A stretch of DNA of 64,000 nt from Oleiphilus sp. (GTDB taxonomy: Bacteria > Pseudomonadota > Gammaproteobacteria > Pseudomonadales > Oleiphilaceae), in NCBI GenBank assembly GCA_006212045.1, contig PZPK01000001.1:310001-374000 (forward strand), written 5' to 3'. Shown piece after piece: positions 55,875 to 63,963 of this stretch. Position 1 is the first letter of the stretch, and the number at the start of each line of letters is the position of its first letter. The notes under the pieces are model-generated. The model was not told where the DNA came from. It was given only the letters and a program-made list of their open reading frames with translations, and did not search any database. The position numbers were made by a program, and so were the translations under genes.

Positions 55875-57203
55875 ATGTCTACTCGCGAAACTGATGCCAT
55901 CGCCCCCCCTATGGAAAACGGGGAGGACAGTCAAAACCCCTACGATAACAAGCGCTACCGAAACTATGTGCTGTTTGTGCTCACCATTACCTACGCGTTC
56001 AACTTTATTGATCGACAGATTCTGGTCATTCTGCAGGAATCAATCAAACAGGAATTGCTGCTCAGCGACTCACAGCTTGGATTGCTGACCGGTATCGCCT
56101 TTGCCTTGTTTTACGTGGTGATGGGCATCCCGGTCGCCCGTCTCGCTGATCGCTGGGTCAGGCGTAATATCATGAGTATCGCCATCGGTACCTGGAGTTT
56201 TATGACGGCCATCAGCGGCTTCGCACAAAGCTACACGCATCTGCTGCTTGCCCGCATCGGGGTTGGGATTGGCGAGTCCGGTTGCAGCCCGCCAGCCCAT
56301 TCGATGATCTCCGATATTTTCCCGAAAGAAAAACGCGGCACCGCGCTTTCCATCTATTCAATGGGCATCAATATCGGCGTGTTGTTCGGCTTTCTTCTGG
56401 GCGGTTGGATTAATCAGTATTTTGGCTGGCGTACCGCATTTATCGTGGTCGGGGTACCGGGCATTCTTATCGCTCTGCTCATTCAGTTTACGGTAAAGGA
56501 GCCCAAACGGGGAGCGCACGATGCCCCCAGCCAGGACCAGGATCAACCCTCTTTCGGGGAATCCTTGAAAGTACTGTGGAGCAAAAAATCGTTTCGGCAC
56601 ATTTCCATCGGCGCCTCCTGTCTGGCACTCATTGCCTATGCCGGTGCCATTTGGTTCGCGCCATACATGTTGCGCAACTTCGACATCCAAACCGGCGAGC
56701 TGGGCACCTGGCTGGCATTAATGAGTGGCATTCTGGGCGGTGCCGGGACATTGGCAGGCGGCTATCTGGCGGACAAAAAAGGCCAGCAAGACCAGCGCTG
56801 GTACGTCTGGATTCCGGCTGTTTCGGCTGCGATGGCCATCCCCTTCCTCTGTCTGGTCTATACCATGGACTCGCTCTATGTGGTGTTAAGCCTGTTCGCT
56901 GCGCCCGCCGCGCTCGCGACCGTTTACATGGGCCCCTGTCTGGCTATGGTCCAGGGGCTGGTGAATATCCGGATGCGTGCTCTGGCCTCGGCCATTCTGT
57001 TCTTCCTGATCAACATCATCGGACTCGGCGTCGGGCCAGTACTTGTCGGCATCATCAGCGATCAGATCTCGGCAGATTACGGCACACGCTCCGTTGGCTA
57101 TGCCGTACTGTCTGTATCCCTGGTGTTCAGTGTCATCGCGATATGGCAGTTCCTGGCGGCTTCCAAGCATATCAACCGGGAAATGTCTGCCATTCATGAC
57201 TAG
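55875..57203 (+). CDS. MFS transporter, spinster-like
   Basis: A 442-residue transporter with 12 helices. The first helix block YAFNFIDRQILVILQESIK and GIPVARLADRWVRRNIM are the MFS spinster-type signature; GIGESGCSPPAHSMISD and FPKEKRGTALSIYSMG follow. The ATG at 55875 follows AAGGGAAACTC; a longer frame from 55827 is rejected. The substrate (lipid or aromatic compound) is unknown. Confidence 0.9.
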   Translation: MSTRETDAIAPPMENGEDSQNPYDNKRYRNYVLFVLTITYAFNFIDRQILVILQESIKQELLLSDSQLGLLTGIAFALFYVVMGIPVARLADRWVRRNIMSIAIGTWSFMTAISGFAQSYTHLLLARIGVGIGESGCSPPAHSMISDIFPKEKRGTALSIYSMGINIGVLFGFLLGGWINQYFGWRTAFIVVGVPGILIALLIQFTVKEPKRGAHDAPSQDQDQPSFGESLKVLWSKKSFRHISIGASCLALIAYAGAIWFAPYMLRNFDIQTGELGTWLALMSGILGGAGTLAGGYLADKKGQQDQRWYVWIPAVSAAMAIPFLCLVYTMDSLYVVLSLFAAPAALATVYMGPCLAMVQGLVNIRMRALASAILFFLINIIGLGVGPVLVGIISDQISADYGTRSVGYAVLSVSLVFSVIAIWQFLAASKHINREMSAIHD

Positions 57204-57302
57204 GCAACAGTAGTCTTGGCAACCTTGAAGGACAGATGCATATAAGGGTACAGGCTATCTAAAGTGGTTAGGCTACAGGGTTAGTGGGCGATGCCGGCTA
57301 AC

Positions 57303-57764
57303 TCATTCGCCACCTTGCACATATTTGCGTTTTAAACGTTTATGTCGATGGGAAAATATCGCTTGATACAGCGGCATAAATAAATAGCCAAGAAAGCCCA
57401 ACTGACTCGTATAGTGAAGCACGTCTTTTACCGTGGCGCCGGAACCGCTCTCTCGTATCGTGCGTTCATGTGACCAATGACGATTGAACAAGGATTTCGA
57501 TGATTCTTTAAACCCCATGCCATGGACAGACTCGAATTTAAACCGGTGCAGATCTATCGGCATAACACCACATAGCAAAATTCTACTTGAGAAGATTTCG
57601 CTGTTGACCGGCCATTCGGATATTGGTTTTGAAGCCCAGGGTTGCGGAGCCGTCATTTTTAATATGGGTGAAAGCTCATCGTTTACGCCTCCCATCGTCA
57701 ATAGATCAGACGCTAGCACGGCCGGACTAACGGGCAATGAGGTTTCCATTTCAATTCTTGGCAT
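57303..57764 (-). CDS. SRPBCC (START-like) family protein
   Basis: A 153-residue protein with the START-like pattern: MPRIEMETSLPVSPA at the start, VHGMGFKESSKSLFNRHWSH in the middle and a C-terminal hydrophobic helix (YTSQLGFLGYLFMPLYQAI). It binds a hydrophobic ligand. GGAC precedes the ATG. It converges on the MFS gene and may be the first gene of the accessory region. Confidence 0.7.
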   Translation of the reverse strand: MPRIEMETSLPVSPAVLASDLLTMGGVNDELSPILKMTAPQPWASKPISEWPVNSEIFSSRILLCGVMPIDLHRFKFESVHGMGFKESSKSLFNRHWSHERTIRESGSGATVKDVLHYTSQLGFLGYLFMPLYQAIFSHRHKRLKRKYVQGGE

Positions 57765-57843
57765 TGGAGTCCTTTTTTCCTAATACCTCGCACAGCAGCG
57801 CGAGGTACGCGCATCCGGCCGAGGTGCAAACTGCTGCATTTTA

Positions 57844-58326
57844 TTAAGCCTTTCTACCGGCACTGGGTTCCTCAATCGTGTCAATATCAACCAGATTCCA
57901 TGGCATATTTTTCTGGCGATAGATACGTTTATTCAGATTCGGATAATCCCCCACATCGTGGTCAAGGCGTTGTCCAACCACGATACATTTCAATACTGAG
58001 TCACCGGTGTTTCTAAGTGCATGAGCCTCCCCACCTGCGCGATAGCCTATAAAATCACCCGCCTTCACTGAGTAACTCTCCTCACCTATCTGAGCTTCGG
58101 CGCTACCCTCAAGTATGTAGACACACTCATCTTCATGATAGTGCTTATGAAATTCCGTAGATTCATGGCCAGGCTGGATTTCAATAATATGAAACCCAAA
58201 GCCGGTCAATCCAGTAAGGTCACCCAAAGATTTATTAATCCGTGTCGCATTATTGTTCAGAAAATGCGTTTTAGACAGACCTTCAAATTGATCAATTTCT
58301 TCTTTGGTTATCAGATATTTATCCAT
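57844..58326 (-). CDS. Cupin protein
   Basis: A 160-residue single-domain cupin. Metal-binding blocks: EFHKHYHEDECVYILEG (first cupin motif) and YRAGGEAHALRNTG (second). Ligands His, His, Glu and His are present. Possible dioxygenase, isomerase or regulator. GGAGAGAG precedes the ATG. Upstream (58327-58476) no gene is seen. Confidence 0.85.
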   Translation of the reverse strand: MDKYLITKEEIDQFEGLSKTHFLNNNATRINKSLGDLTGLTGFGFHIIEIQPGHESTEFHKHYHEDECVYILEGSAEAQIGEESYSVKAGDFIGYRAGGEAHALRNTGDSVLKCIVVGQRLDHDVGDYPNLNKRIYRQKNMPWNLVDIDTIEEPSAGRKA

Positions 58327-58476
58327 TGCTCTCTCCAGAGGAATAACACGGCTGTAGAAAAATTCTCGCTCGTTTCAACAGCCCGCGCCTACGTCCATTT
58401 AAAACAAGAAGTCGTCACAGACTCTATCAGTTTTTCTGGGAGAGCTCAGTGCTTATTGAATGGCGCCCAAGGTATT

Positions 58477-58872
58477 CTAGATGTGGTAAGACGACTGAAT
58501 TATCTTCTTAAGAACGCGCAGGTTTACATGTGAAAGTCTTGCTATATGAAGACACTCACCACTAAACCGATGCTTTCCCAAATCAGCAAGTAGCTCAGAC
58601 CGCCCGGGGAAGTCACCCAAATAAAATGCGAATGATCTGGAGCGCGGCGCGAATCCGACCTTACATATTTCGGCGGGCTTGCCGTTTGCATAGGTATAAT
58701 GTCTTTTTCCGAAACCCACAATCTGAGCACCCCACATTTTTGGCACTTGCTTGGTAGCGGTTGAAAATAAATCGACTAAAGCCCTGCAGTCTTCCCTTTT
58801 ATTTGAATCAGAGATTGAGGTGACGAACTCATCGACACTTTCCTCTGTTTCCTGCGTTTTCCTGCTTGTCAT
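58477..58872 (-). CDS. DUF1801 protein
   Basis: A 131-residue protein with DUF1801 blocks: VDEFVTSISDSNKREDCRAL, PKMWGAQIVGFGKRHYTYAN, FAFYLGDFPGRSELLADLGKH. The fold is shared with YdhG/YjhX-like proteins; function is unknown. The start has GGGGTTGAGGG upstream. It is close to the other small genes of the accessory region. Confidence 0.85.
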   Translation of the reverse strand: MTSRKTQETEESVDEFVTSISDSNKREDCRALVDLFSTATKQVPKMWGAQIVGFGKRHYTYANGKPAEICKVGFAPRSRSFAFYLGDFPGRSELLADLGKHRFSGECLHIARLSHVNLRVLKKIIQSSYHI

Positions 58873-59025
58873 CCCTCAACCCCTTTATGAGCCGAACAAC
58901 TGAAATGGCCCCCCTCACTTCCTGGCGCAAAACACGAGTAGAGCCCTACGGCATTTAGCCGCGCGTCCAGCCCCCGGCCCTTTGCGAGCGATGCTGACGA
59001 AACGACTTGTGAGAATACTCACCTT

Positions 59026-59241
59026 TCACTCATCCAATACCTTGAACTTAGTATTCCAAAAATCGCAGATGTCTTGTACCTGTTTGACAACCACGCTTTC
59101 AGAACCGTTTTTCAGGATAAGATACACACTCCCGCCGTTGCCCATAACGCTCTCAAAACCCGGCAAGGCATATAGGCGTGTAAAGAACACATTTTCGTCT
59201 TCTTCGCACTTAAAAAAAGGGCTCTTAATCTCAATCTTCAT
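59026..59241 (-). CDS. 71-residue hypothetical protein
   Basis: A small acidic protein with a compact alpha/beta pattern (MKIEIKSPFFKCEEDENVFF, GGSVYLILKNGSESVVVKQV). AATCGGATTAGG precedes the ATG. The sequence does not match a family I know, but it looks like the small proteins often found in mobile cassettes. A half attC-like motif lies just upstream. Confidence 0.5.
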   Translation of the reverse strand: MKIEIKSPFFKCEEDENVFFTRLYALPGFESVMGNGGSVYLILKNGSESVVVKQVQDICDFWNTKFKVLDE

Positions 59242-59301
59242 CCTAATCCGATTGAATGCCTGGTTATACTTATTGTTCCGGGAATTTGCTCAGTCGCTCA
59301 C

Positions 59302-59547
59302 ACGGAATACTCTTCGGTCTTCACGATAACCTGGAACGCGTCGACCGACAAAGCGCCTAACCGACATCTTACCAAAGAAACGAAGCAGAAATAGTATGAG
59401 CATAACGCCTGCCTGAAATTCACTAAACGAAAGGAATATCTAGCAGTTTTCGCGGTTACTGGGAATGAACACTCAATGGCTTGGCGTAAACAAATTTAAC
59501 GGGGCCAAAGGCCTTAGATTTTCTTAGAGTGCCTGTCCTTTGTTATT
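59302..59547. mobile_element. Relic copy of the Y1-transposase element (right end)
   Basis: Positions 59302-59342 match 61195-61236 in the transposase gene, and 59343-59547 match 61401-61607 over about 205 bases. The inner part of the gene (about 163 bases) is deleted between them. The copy ends in the same GTGCCTGTCCTTTGTTATT terminus. Bases 59242-59301 include a half attC-like motif (59247-59269). Confidence 0.85.
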
Positions 59548-59618
59548 TTTTTAATGCTTTACTATGCGCATACATCTGCGCACAATGCTCATTATTAACT
59601 TGTTCGGGAGAAAATACT

Positions 59619-59864
59619 ATGCAACCGCTATATGATACCAGCGCCCCAAAGAAGGCAACCAATTTATCAGTTAACAGCGACTTGCTACTGCGAATAAAAG
59701 ATATGGACATAAATATCTCAGCCACGCTTGAGAAGGCGCTGATTACTGAACTTAAAAAAGCCGAAGCTGAGCGCTGGGCGAAGGAAAACAAAAAAGCCAT
59801 AAAGAAATACAACGAATTTATTGAGGAACATGGCTGCTTTGGTGACGAGTTTCGGAGTTTTTGA
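59619..59864 (+). CDS. ccdA: CcdA-type antitoxin
   Basis: An 81-residue protein with N-terminal ribbon-helix-helix (KKATNLSVNSDLLLRIKDMD) and C-terminal antitoxin arm (ERWAKENKKAIKKYNEFIEEHG, FGDEFRSF). It binds its own promoter and neutralises CcdB. Ribosome site GGGAGAAAA. Overlaps ccdB by ATGA. Confidence 0.93.
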   Translation: MQPLYDTSAPKKATNLSVNSDLLLRIKDMDINISATLEKALITELKKAEAERWAKENKKAIKKYNEFIEEHGCFGDEFRSF

Positions 59865-60181
59865 TGGCGCAGTTTGATGTTTATACCAACCCAAGTAAGA
59901 AGAGCAAATCCTATTACCCTTACTTAGTTAACGTACAAAACAATTATATTTCAGAGCTAGACACCCGGAATGTCATACCTTTGGGCAAAGCTAGCTATTT
60001 TGAAAATGAAATAATGACAAAATTGCAGCTCAAAATAACCTATGAAGACCAAGATCTTGTTTTGATGACACCCCAAATATCTTCCATACCCCGAAATTCT
60101 CTCAAGGAACCTGTCGGTTCACTTCAGCATTTGCAACAAGAGATAATCGACGCTCTAGACTTCGCCATTACTGGCATTTAA
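59861..60181 (+). CDS. ccdB: CcdB-type gyrase toxin
   Basis: A 106-residue toxin: MAQFDVYTNPSKKSKSYYPY, YLVNVQNNYISEL, TRNVIPL, QDLVLMTPQISSIPRNSL. The C-terminal end QEIIDALDFAITGI carries the Gly-Ile tail used against DNA gyrase. Paired with CcdA, it lies between the relic and the full transposase copy and may stabilise the accessory region. Confidence 0.93.
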   Translation: MMAQFDVYTNPSKKSKSYYPYLVNVQNNYISELDTRNVIPLGKASYFENEIMTKLQLKITYEDQDLVLMTPQISSIPRNSLKEPVGSLQHLQQEIIDALDFAITGI

Positions 60182-60200
60182 CGCTTTTAGCAGCGGGAAT

Positions 60201-60420
60201 GATCTTCCTGGGGACAGGCACTCCCTTGAGTCTAAAGCAAACTCCCCGTAAACTCTTCACTCACATCTAAAGGGTCTTCCTGGGGACAGGCACTCCCTTG
60301 AGTCTAAAGCAAACTCCCCGTAAACTCTTCACTCACATCTAAAAGTGATCTTCCTAGGGACAGGCACTCCCTTGAGTTCAAAGCAAACTCCCCGTAAACT
60401 CATCACTCATATCTAAAAGC
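60201..60420. repeat. Three tandem copies of a ~73-base unit
   Basis: Copies start near 60201, 60274 and 60347 (72 and 74 bases apart). Each holds TCTTCCTGGGGACAGG, ACTCCCTTGAGT, AAAGCAAACTCCCCGTAAAC. The third is slightly diverged (TTCCTAGGGA, GAGTTCAAAG). They are probably the binding or cleavage substrates of the adjacent transposase. Confidence 0.9.
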
Positions 60421-60443
60421 ATTTGTACCAAGGATTAGGTGCT

Positions 60444-61418
60444 ATGACTCTACCCCGCTCCACCCTCGTGTCGGTTGAAGACACGCCCTATTACCATGTC
60501 GTGACCCGCTGTGTGCGCCGCACTTTCCTGTGTGGCGTCGATCGTGAGTCTGGCCAAAGTTTTGAACACCGGCGACAATGGATTGAAGATCGAATCCGAC
60601 TGTTATCTTCCCTATTCGCGGTTGATATCTGCGCCTATGCCGTGATGTCCAACCACGTACACATCGTACTTAAGCTTTGTCCGGACGAAGCAGCACAATG
60701 GTGCGATCACGAATTGATGGCGCGCTGGGCCTGTTTGTACAAAGGGCCTGCTCTATTCCAAAAAGCGCAATCAAGCCAGACGCTTCAGGCGCATGAACTT
60801 TCACGGCTATCGGATTTACTGGAAAACTATCGCGACCGGCTCAGCTCTTTAAGCTGGTTTATGAAGTGCCTAAATGAGCCCATTGCTCGTATGGCCAATC
60901 AGGAAGACAACTGCACCGGACACTTCTGGGAAGCAAGATTCAAATCCCAGGCACTGCTGACAGAAGAAGCGCTGCTCTCCTGCATGGCCTACGTTGACCT
61001 GAACCCGGTTCGTGCCGGCATGGCTGAAACGCCCGAAACATCAGATCACACCAGTATCAAGGAGCGCTTGAAACCCAGTTGCTCGCTGGCGCAAGCCATG
61101 AGCGAACAAGGTGAAACTCAGGGTTTACGACACAGTCCGACAGCGCTAAAGCCACTGGCGAAGTTCGAAGGTAACGATATCGATCATCACCTCAACGGAA
61201 TACTGTTCGGTCTTCACGACTACCTGGATCTCGTCGACACAACCGGGCGCATACTGCGAGACGACAAACGCGGCGCCATTCCGCTGCACCTTCCACCTAT
61301 TCTCGAACGCCTGGGAATCAACCAAAAAGCCTGGCTGGCCCAATGCACACAGTTTGAAAAACTCTACCACCAGCGCTTTGCCAAAAGGCCAAGGCGCGTA
61401 GACCGACAAAGCGCCTAA
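60444..61418 (+). CDS. REP-associated tyrosine (Y1) transposase
   Basis: A 324-residue transposase. HUH motif HVHIV (residues around 73-78), the opening TPYYHVVTRCVRRTFLCG, and the catalytic tyrosine segment AYVDLNPVRAGM. It is a TnpA-REP relative that mobilises or maintains its own hairpin repeats by single-strand cleavage. ATG at 60444 has AAGGATTAGG upstream; a TTG at 60423 is less likely. Long C-terminal tail. Confidence 0.9.
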   Translation: MTLPRSTLVSVEDTPYYHVVTRCVRRTFLCGVDRESGQSFEHRRQWIEDRIRLLSSLFAVDICAYAVMSNHVHIVLKLCPDEAAQWCDHELMARWACLYKGPALFQKAQSSQTLQAHELSRLSDLLENYRDRLSSLSWFMKCLNEPIARMANQEDNCTGHFWEARFKSQALLTEEALLSCMAYVDLNPVRAGMAETPETSDHTSIKERLKPSCSLAQAMSEQGETQGLRHSPTALKPLAKFEGNDIDHHLNGILFGLHDYLDLVDTTGRILRDDKRGAIPLHLPPILERLGINQKAWLAQCTQFEKLYHQRFAKRPRRVDRQSA

Positions 61419-61573
61419 CCGACTTCCTAACAAATAAACAAAGCAGAAATAGTCTGAGCAGAACGCCTGCCTGAAATTCACTAAACGAAAGGAATATCTG
61501 ACAGTTTGCGCGGCTACTGAGAATGAATACTCAATGGCTTAGTGTAAACCAAATTTAACGGGACCAACGGCTT

Positions 61574-62068
61574 TTAGATTTTCTTATAATGCCTGTCCTT
61601 TGTTATTCTGGGGTTCTCTCGGGACGTCTGCTGCCCGAGCTCTTGGGCGAGCCCGATGAGAATTCCTTCAGGACCTCTGATGTAGCAGAGCCGGTAGATG
61701 TCTTCGTAATTGACGACTTCATCGACCACCGTCGCACCGAGCTTACCGAGCCGCTCGAGGGTGTCGTCGATGTCCTCAACCGCAAACATGACGCGCAGGT
61801 ATCCCAACGAGTTCACGGGGGCTGTGCGGTGATCGGACGCGATTTCGGGGGCATCGAAGCGCGAGAGCTCAAGGCGGTTGTGGCCGTCGGGGGTGCGCAT
61901 CATGGCGATCTCGACGCGCTGGTCGCGCACGCCGGTCACGCGGCCAGCCCATTCGCCTTCGATGGGCATGCGACCTTCGAGGATAAGGCCGAGTTCGGTG
62001 AAGAACTCAACGGCAGCATCGATGTCTTCCACCACGATGCCGACGTTATCCATACGCTTGACTGTCAT
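61574..62068 (-). CDS. VOC (glyoxalase-type) protein in an integron cassette, tail replaced
   Basis: A 164-residue VOC protein: MTVKRMDNVGIVVEDIDAAV, EFFTELGLIL, RVEIAMMRTPDGHNRLEL, LRVMFAVEDIDDTLERL and RGPEGILIGLAQELGQ. It is GC-rich compared with the neighbouring cassettes, which suggests another source. The last eleven residues lie inside the transposase element (boundary 61607), so the native C terminus is lost or changed. The ribosome site is GGAG. The attC that would close this cassette is not seen. Confidence 0.85.
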   Translation of the reverse strand: MTVKRMDNVGIVVEDIDAAVEFFTELGLILEGRMPIEGEWAGRVTGVRDQRVEIAMMRTPDGHNRLELSRFDAPEIASDHRTAPVNSLGYLRVMFAVEDIDDTLERLGKLGATVVDEVVNYEDIYRLCYIRGPEGILIGLAQELGQQTSRENPRITKDRHYKKI

Positions 62069-62081
62069 AGTGTCTCCTTGG

Positions 62082-62188
62082 CGTCTAACGCCCGGCTAAC
62101 CGCGCAAATGTTTGATGGCGGCTTTTTTGCGTTTCTTTGCAAAAAAGGTGACAGCGAATATTTGTCCGTTTGAGCCGATTGTTATAAC
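62082..62188 (-). repeat. attC-like site 4
   Basis: On the minus strand it begins TTATAACAATCGGCTCAAACGG and ends GTTAGCCGGGCGTTAGAC. The ends pair (CGGCTCAA with TTAGCCG), and GTTAGAC matches the GTTRRRY core. It lies six bases past the stop of the TPR lipoprotein gene. Confidence 0.8.
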
Positions 62189-62193
62189 TTAAT

Positions 62194-62715
62194 TTATTCA
62201 CAATAGCCCTTTTGAAAGTCTTTAACCATAGCATCAAAGGATGAGTAGGCAGAGTTAAACCTAAAAGTAGCTTGCGGGGTTAGCTCTTTACTTTTTGCAT
62301 AATTTTCTAGACTTTCAGAGTACGTAGCACACTGTTTATCTTTTAAATTTAAACCCGCGTAAGCATTAGCAAGAGCAAATTTTGTTTTTGCTAAGCTAGA
62401 GTAATCATTGATGGATTGAAATAATGTAACTGCTTGCTGAAATTTCTCAACCGCCTCTTGATCATTTTGCATTAGATTTGATTTATATAGTAATCCTAAG
62501 GCTACAAGTGACTCACCTTGACCAAAGACATCGTTAATTTCTTTGAATTGCTCCAATGCCTCTTTAGCAAATTTTTCAGCGGGAATAGGACGACCTTGGC
62601 TCATCATAGCGTAAGAGTTGCTAACTTTTTGATAAGGGTCACTTGTGTAAATTACACCTGCTGCCGAGCAACCAACCAAGGATGTAATAAACAAAAATAG
62701 TGCAATTTTATGCAT
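62194..62715 (-). CDS. TPR-like lipoprotein in an integron cassette
   Basis: A 173-residue protein with lipobox LVGC (cysteine 16) and helical TPR-like repeats (QFKEINDVFGQGESLVALGL; AKTKFALANAYAGLNLKDKQ). AT-rich relative to the chromosome, as cassettes often are. AGGCAACTCA precedes the ATG. It lies between attC-like sites 3 and 4. Confidence 0.8.
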   Translation of the reverse strand: MHKIALFLFITSLVGCSAAGVIYTSDPYQKVSNSYAMMSQGRPIPAEKFAKEALEQFKEINDVFGQGESLVALGLLYKSNLMQNDQEAVEKFQQAVTLFQSINDYSSLAKTKFALANAYAGLNLKDKQCATYSESLENYAKSKELTPQATFRFNSAYSSFDAMVKDFQKGYCE

Positions 62716-62729
62716 TGAGTTGCCTTCTA

Positions 62730-62802
62730 GTTATAACGCCGTGGTCAGCGGAAAATTGCGAGCGTTAGCGAGAAATTTATCCGTTGGAGCACCTTGTTAG
62801 TT
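62730..62802 (-). repeat. attC-like site 3
   Basis: Minus-strand reading: CTAACAAGGTGCTCCAACGG at one end and CCGCTGACCACGGCGTTATAAC at the other. The outer ends match as inverted repeats, and the GTTATAAC core follows. The left end lies 15 bases from the TPR lipoprotein start. The right end abuts the stop of the LysE gene (62803). Confidence 0.85.
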
Positions 62803-63444
62803 TTATGCTGGATTTCGATTAAAGGCAGATTGCAATAACCCTAAGCCAGCTAGCGCAAACATACCAGACACAACCCGATCTACCCAATGACCAATTTTTT
62901 GGTAGCTATTCATAACACCATCAATTGAAAACAATATTGAATACATGGCATTGACTAGAAAGCCTACCAGCATGCATGTAAGCACTGCGGCAACTAAAGA
63001 GATAATATCACTGCTTGCGCCCATGCCAACAGACAATGCTGCCATCCATGCAACTACAGTTTTAGGATTGGATGAATTCAAAATAAAACCTCGAAAGAAC
63101 CATTTGCGATATCCCGTCTCTTTGGTTTCATTTTGAGATACTGTAGATGTTGAGTTAAAAGATGACTTAAATGAGAGATAAGCCAACCATAGGAGATATA
63201 TCCCTCCGATGACTTTGAGAAGTATAAGCAGATAGATCGACCCTTGTAGAATTACTCCCAATCCACTTGCTGCAACAATACCCCACAAAAACAGCCCCAT
63301 CGAAAGGCCTGCGCCATAGACAAGGCTTATTTTTCTGCCTTTGCTCATAGCTATTGTTGCATTGGATATATTTGCAGGCCCTGGAGAAACCGCCACAATA
63401 AAGAACGCAAACCCTATCGAAATTAGAGATAGAACATCAATCAT
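62803..63444 (-). CDS. LysE-family exporter in an integron cassette
   Basis: A 213-residue membrane protein with six helices. FFIVAVSPGPANISNATIAMSKG near the start is the LysE hallmark, and FILNSSNPKTVVAWMAALSVG follows. GGAG lies five bases before ATG 63444; a longer frame would run through the attC. AT-rich. Second LysE gene in this window, only distantly similar to that at 2932. Confidence 0.88.
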   Translation of the reverse strand: MIDVLSLISIGFAFFIVAVSPGPANISNATIAMSKGRKISLVYGAGLSMGLFLWGIVAASGLGVILQGSIYLLILLKVIGGIYLLWLAYLSFKSSFNSTSTVSQNETKETGYRKWFFRGFILNSSNPKTVVAWMAALSVGMGASSDIISLVAAVLTCMLVGFLVNAMYSILFSIDGVMNSYQKIGHWVDRVVSGMFALAGLGLLQSAFNRNPA

Positions 63445-63480
63445 AGTTACTCCTTTGTTATATATGCTGTACTCAAAAAA

Positions 63481-63597
63481 ACTAACACAGAGTGCAGCGG
63501 CAGTTTGTGGAGTGGCGTTTTGTGCTAGCCTAGCATAGCGGTCAGTACAAAAAGAGCCACGGAACAAACTGTCCGACTGGCACGTATTGTTATACGA
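63481..63597 (-). repeat. attC-like site 2
   Basis: Minus-strand reading begins TATAACAATACGTGCCAGTCGG and ends ACTGCCGCTGCACTCTGTGTTAG. CAGTTTGT pairs with ACAAACTG inside. It lies about ten bases past the stop of the DUF1059 gene and 36 before the LysE start. Confidence 0.8.
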
Positions 63598-63606
63598 ATT
63601 TTGCAT

Positions 63607-63843
63607 CTAGTCCTCTGGCAGGTCTTCAAACTCCTGCCGCTTCGATTCAAACCATTGGTTCATTTGATCTGGATCTTTCATCAAATTCTGCATCTCGTTC
63701 ATTGCCGCGAGATGTTCTACATCTTGCTTTTGATGCATCTGCATCCCATGTTGCTTACTCAATTCAGCAATTTCTTCAAAGGTGTTTGCACTGAATTCTT
63801 TATCACAGGCTCCACCAAGTTGCTTACAGGTCATAGTTTTCAT
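63607..63843 (-). CDS. DUF1059 protein in an integron cassette
   Basis: A 78-residue protein: MKTMTCKQLGGACDKEFSAN, then TFEEIAELSKQHGMQMH matches DUF1059. A pair of cysteines (residues 6 and 13) suggests metal binding. GAAGGAGACC precedes ATG 63843; longer frames run into the attC. Confidence 0.85.
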   Translation of the reverse strand: MKTMTCKQLGGACDKEFSANTFEEIAELSKQHGMQMHQKQDVEHLAAMNEMQNLMKDPDQMNQWFESKRQEFEDLPED

Positions 63844-63872
63844 TCGGGTCTCCTTCGTGTTGTGGGTTAAGT

Positions 63873-63959
63873 CGTATAACGTCTCGCCATCCGCCGACCG
63901 CTTGGAGCGAAGCTGAAGGCGTAGCGGAAAGTGGGTCGGCTGCATGGCGTTGTTATAAG
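63873..63959 (-). repeat. attC-like site 1
   Basis: Minus-strand reading begins TTATAACAACGCCATGCAGCCGACC and ends GGTCGGCGGATGGCGAGACGTTATAC. The GCCGACC/GGTCGGC arms are exact. It is the clearest of the four sites and lies five bases from the stop of the partial gene to its right. Confidence 0.85.
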
Positions 63960-63963
63960 TAAT

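Larger units (their letters stand above)
60201..61607 (+). mobile_element. REP-type Y1-transposase element with tandem left repeats
   Basis: The element has three ~73-base tandem copies at its left side (GGGGACAGGCACTCCCTTGA core), the transposase gene, and a ~190-base right end finishing GCCTGTCCTTTGTTATT. The terminus matches the GGACAGGCAC word inverted. It interrupts the last codons of the VOC gene to its right, and its right boundary is fixed by the match with the relic copy. Confidence 0.8.

Noticed and set aside
57245-57310. Inverted GTGGGCGATG/CATTCGCCAC near the MFS-SRPBCC junction as terminator
   Set aside because: Pairing is imperfect and no T-run follows; a bidirectional terminator is not supported.
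57765-57843. Hairpin ACCTCGC...GCGAGGT as a further attC site
   Set aside because: It lacks the TAACAA and GTTRRRY ends seen in the four sites further right.
60201-60420. Possible CRISPR array
   Set aside because: The 73-base units are tandem with almost no spacer and lie next to a transposase; no cas gene is present.
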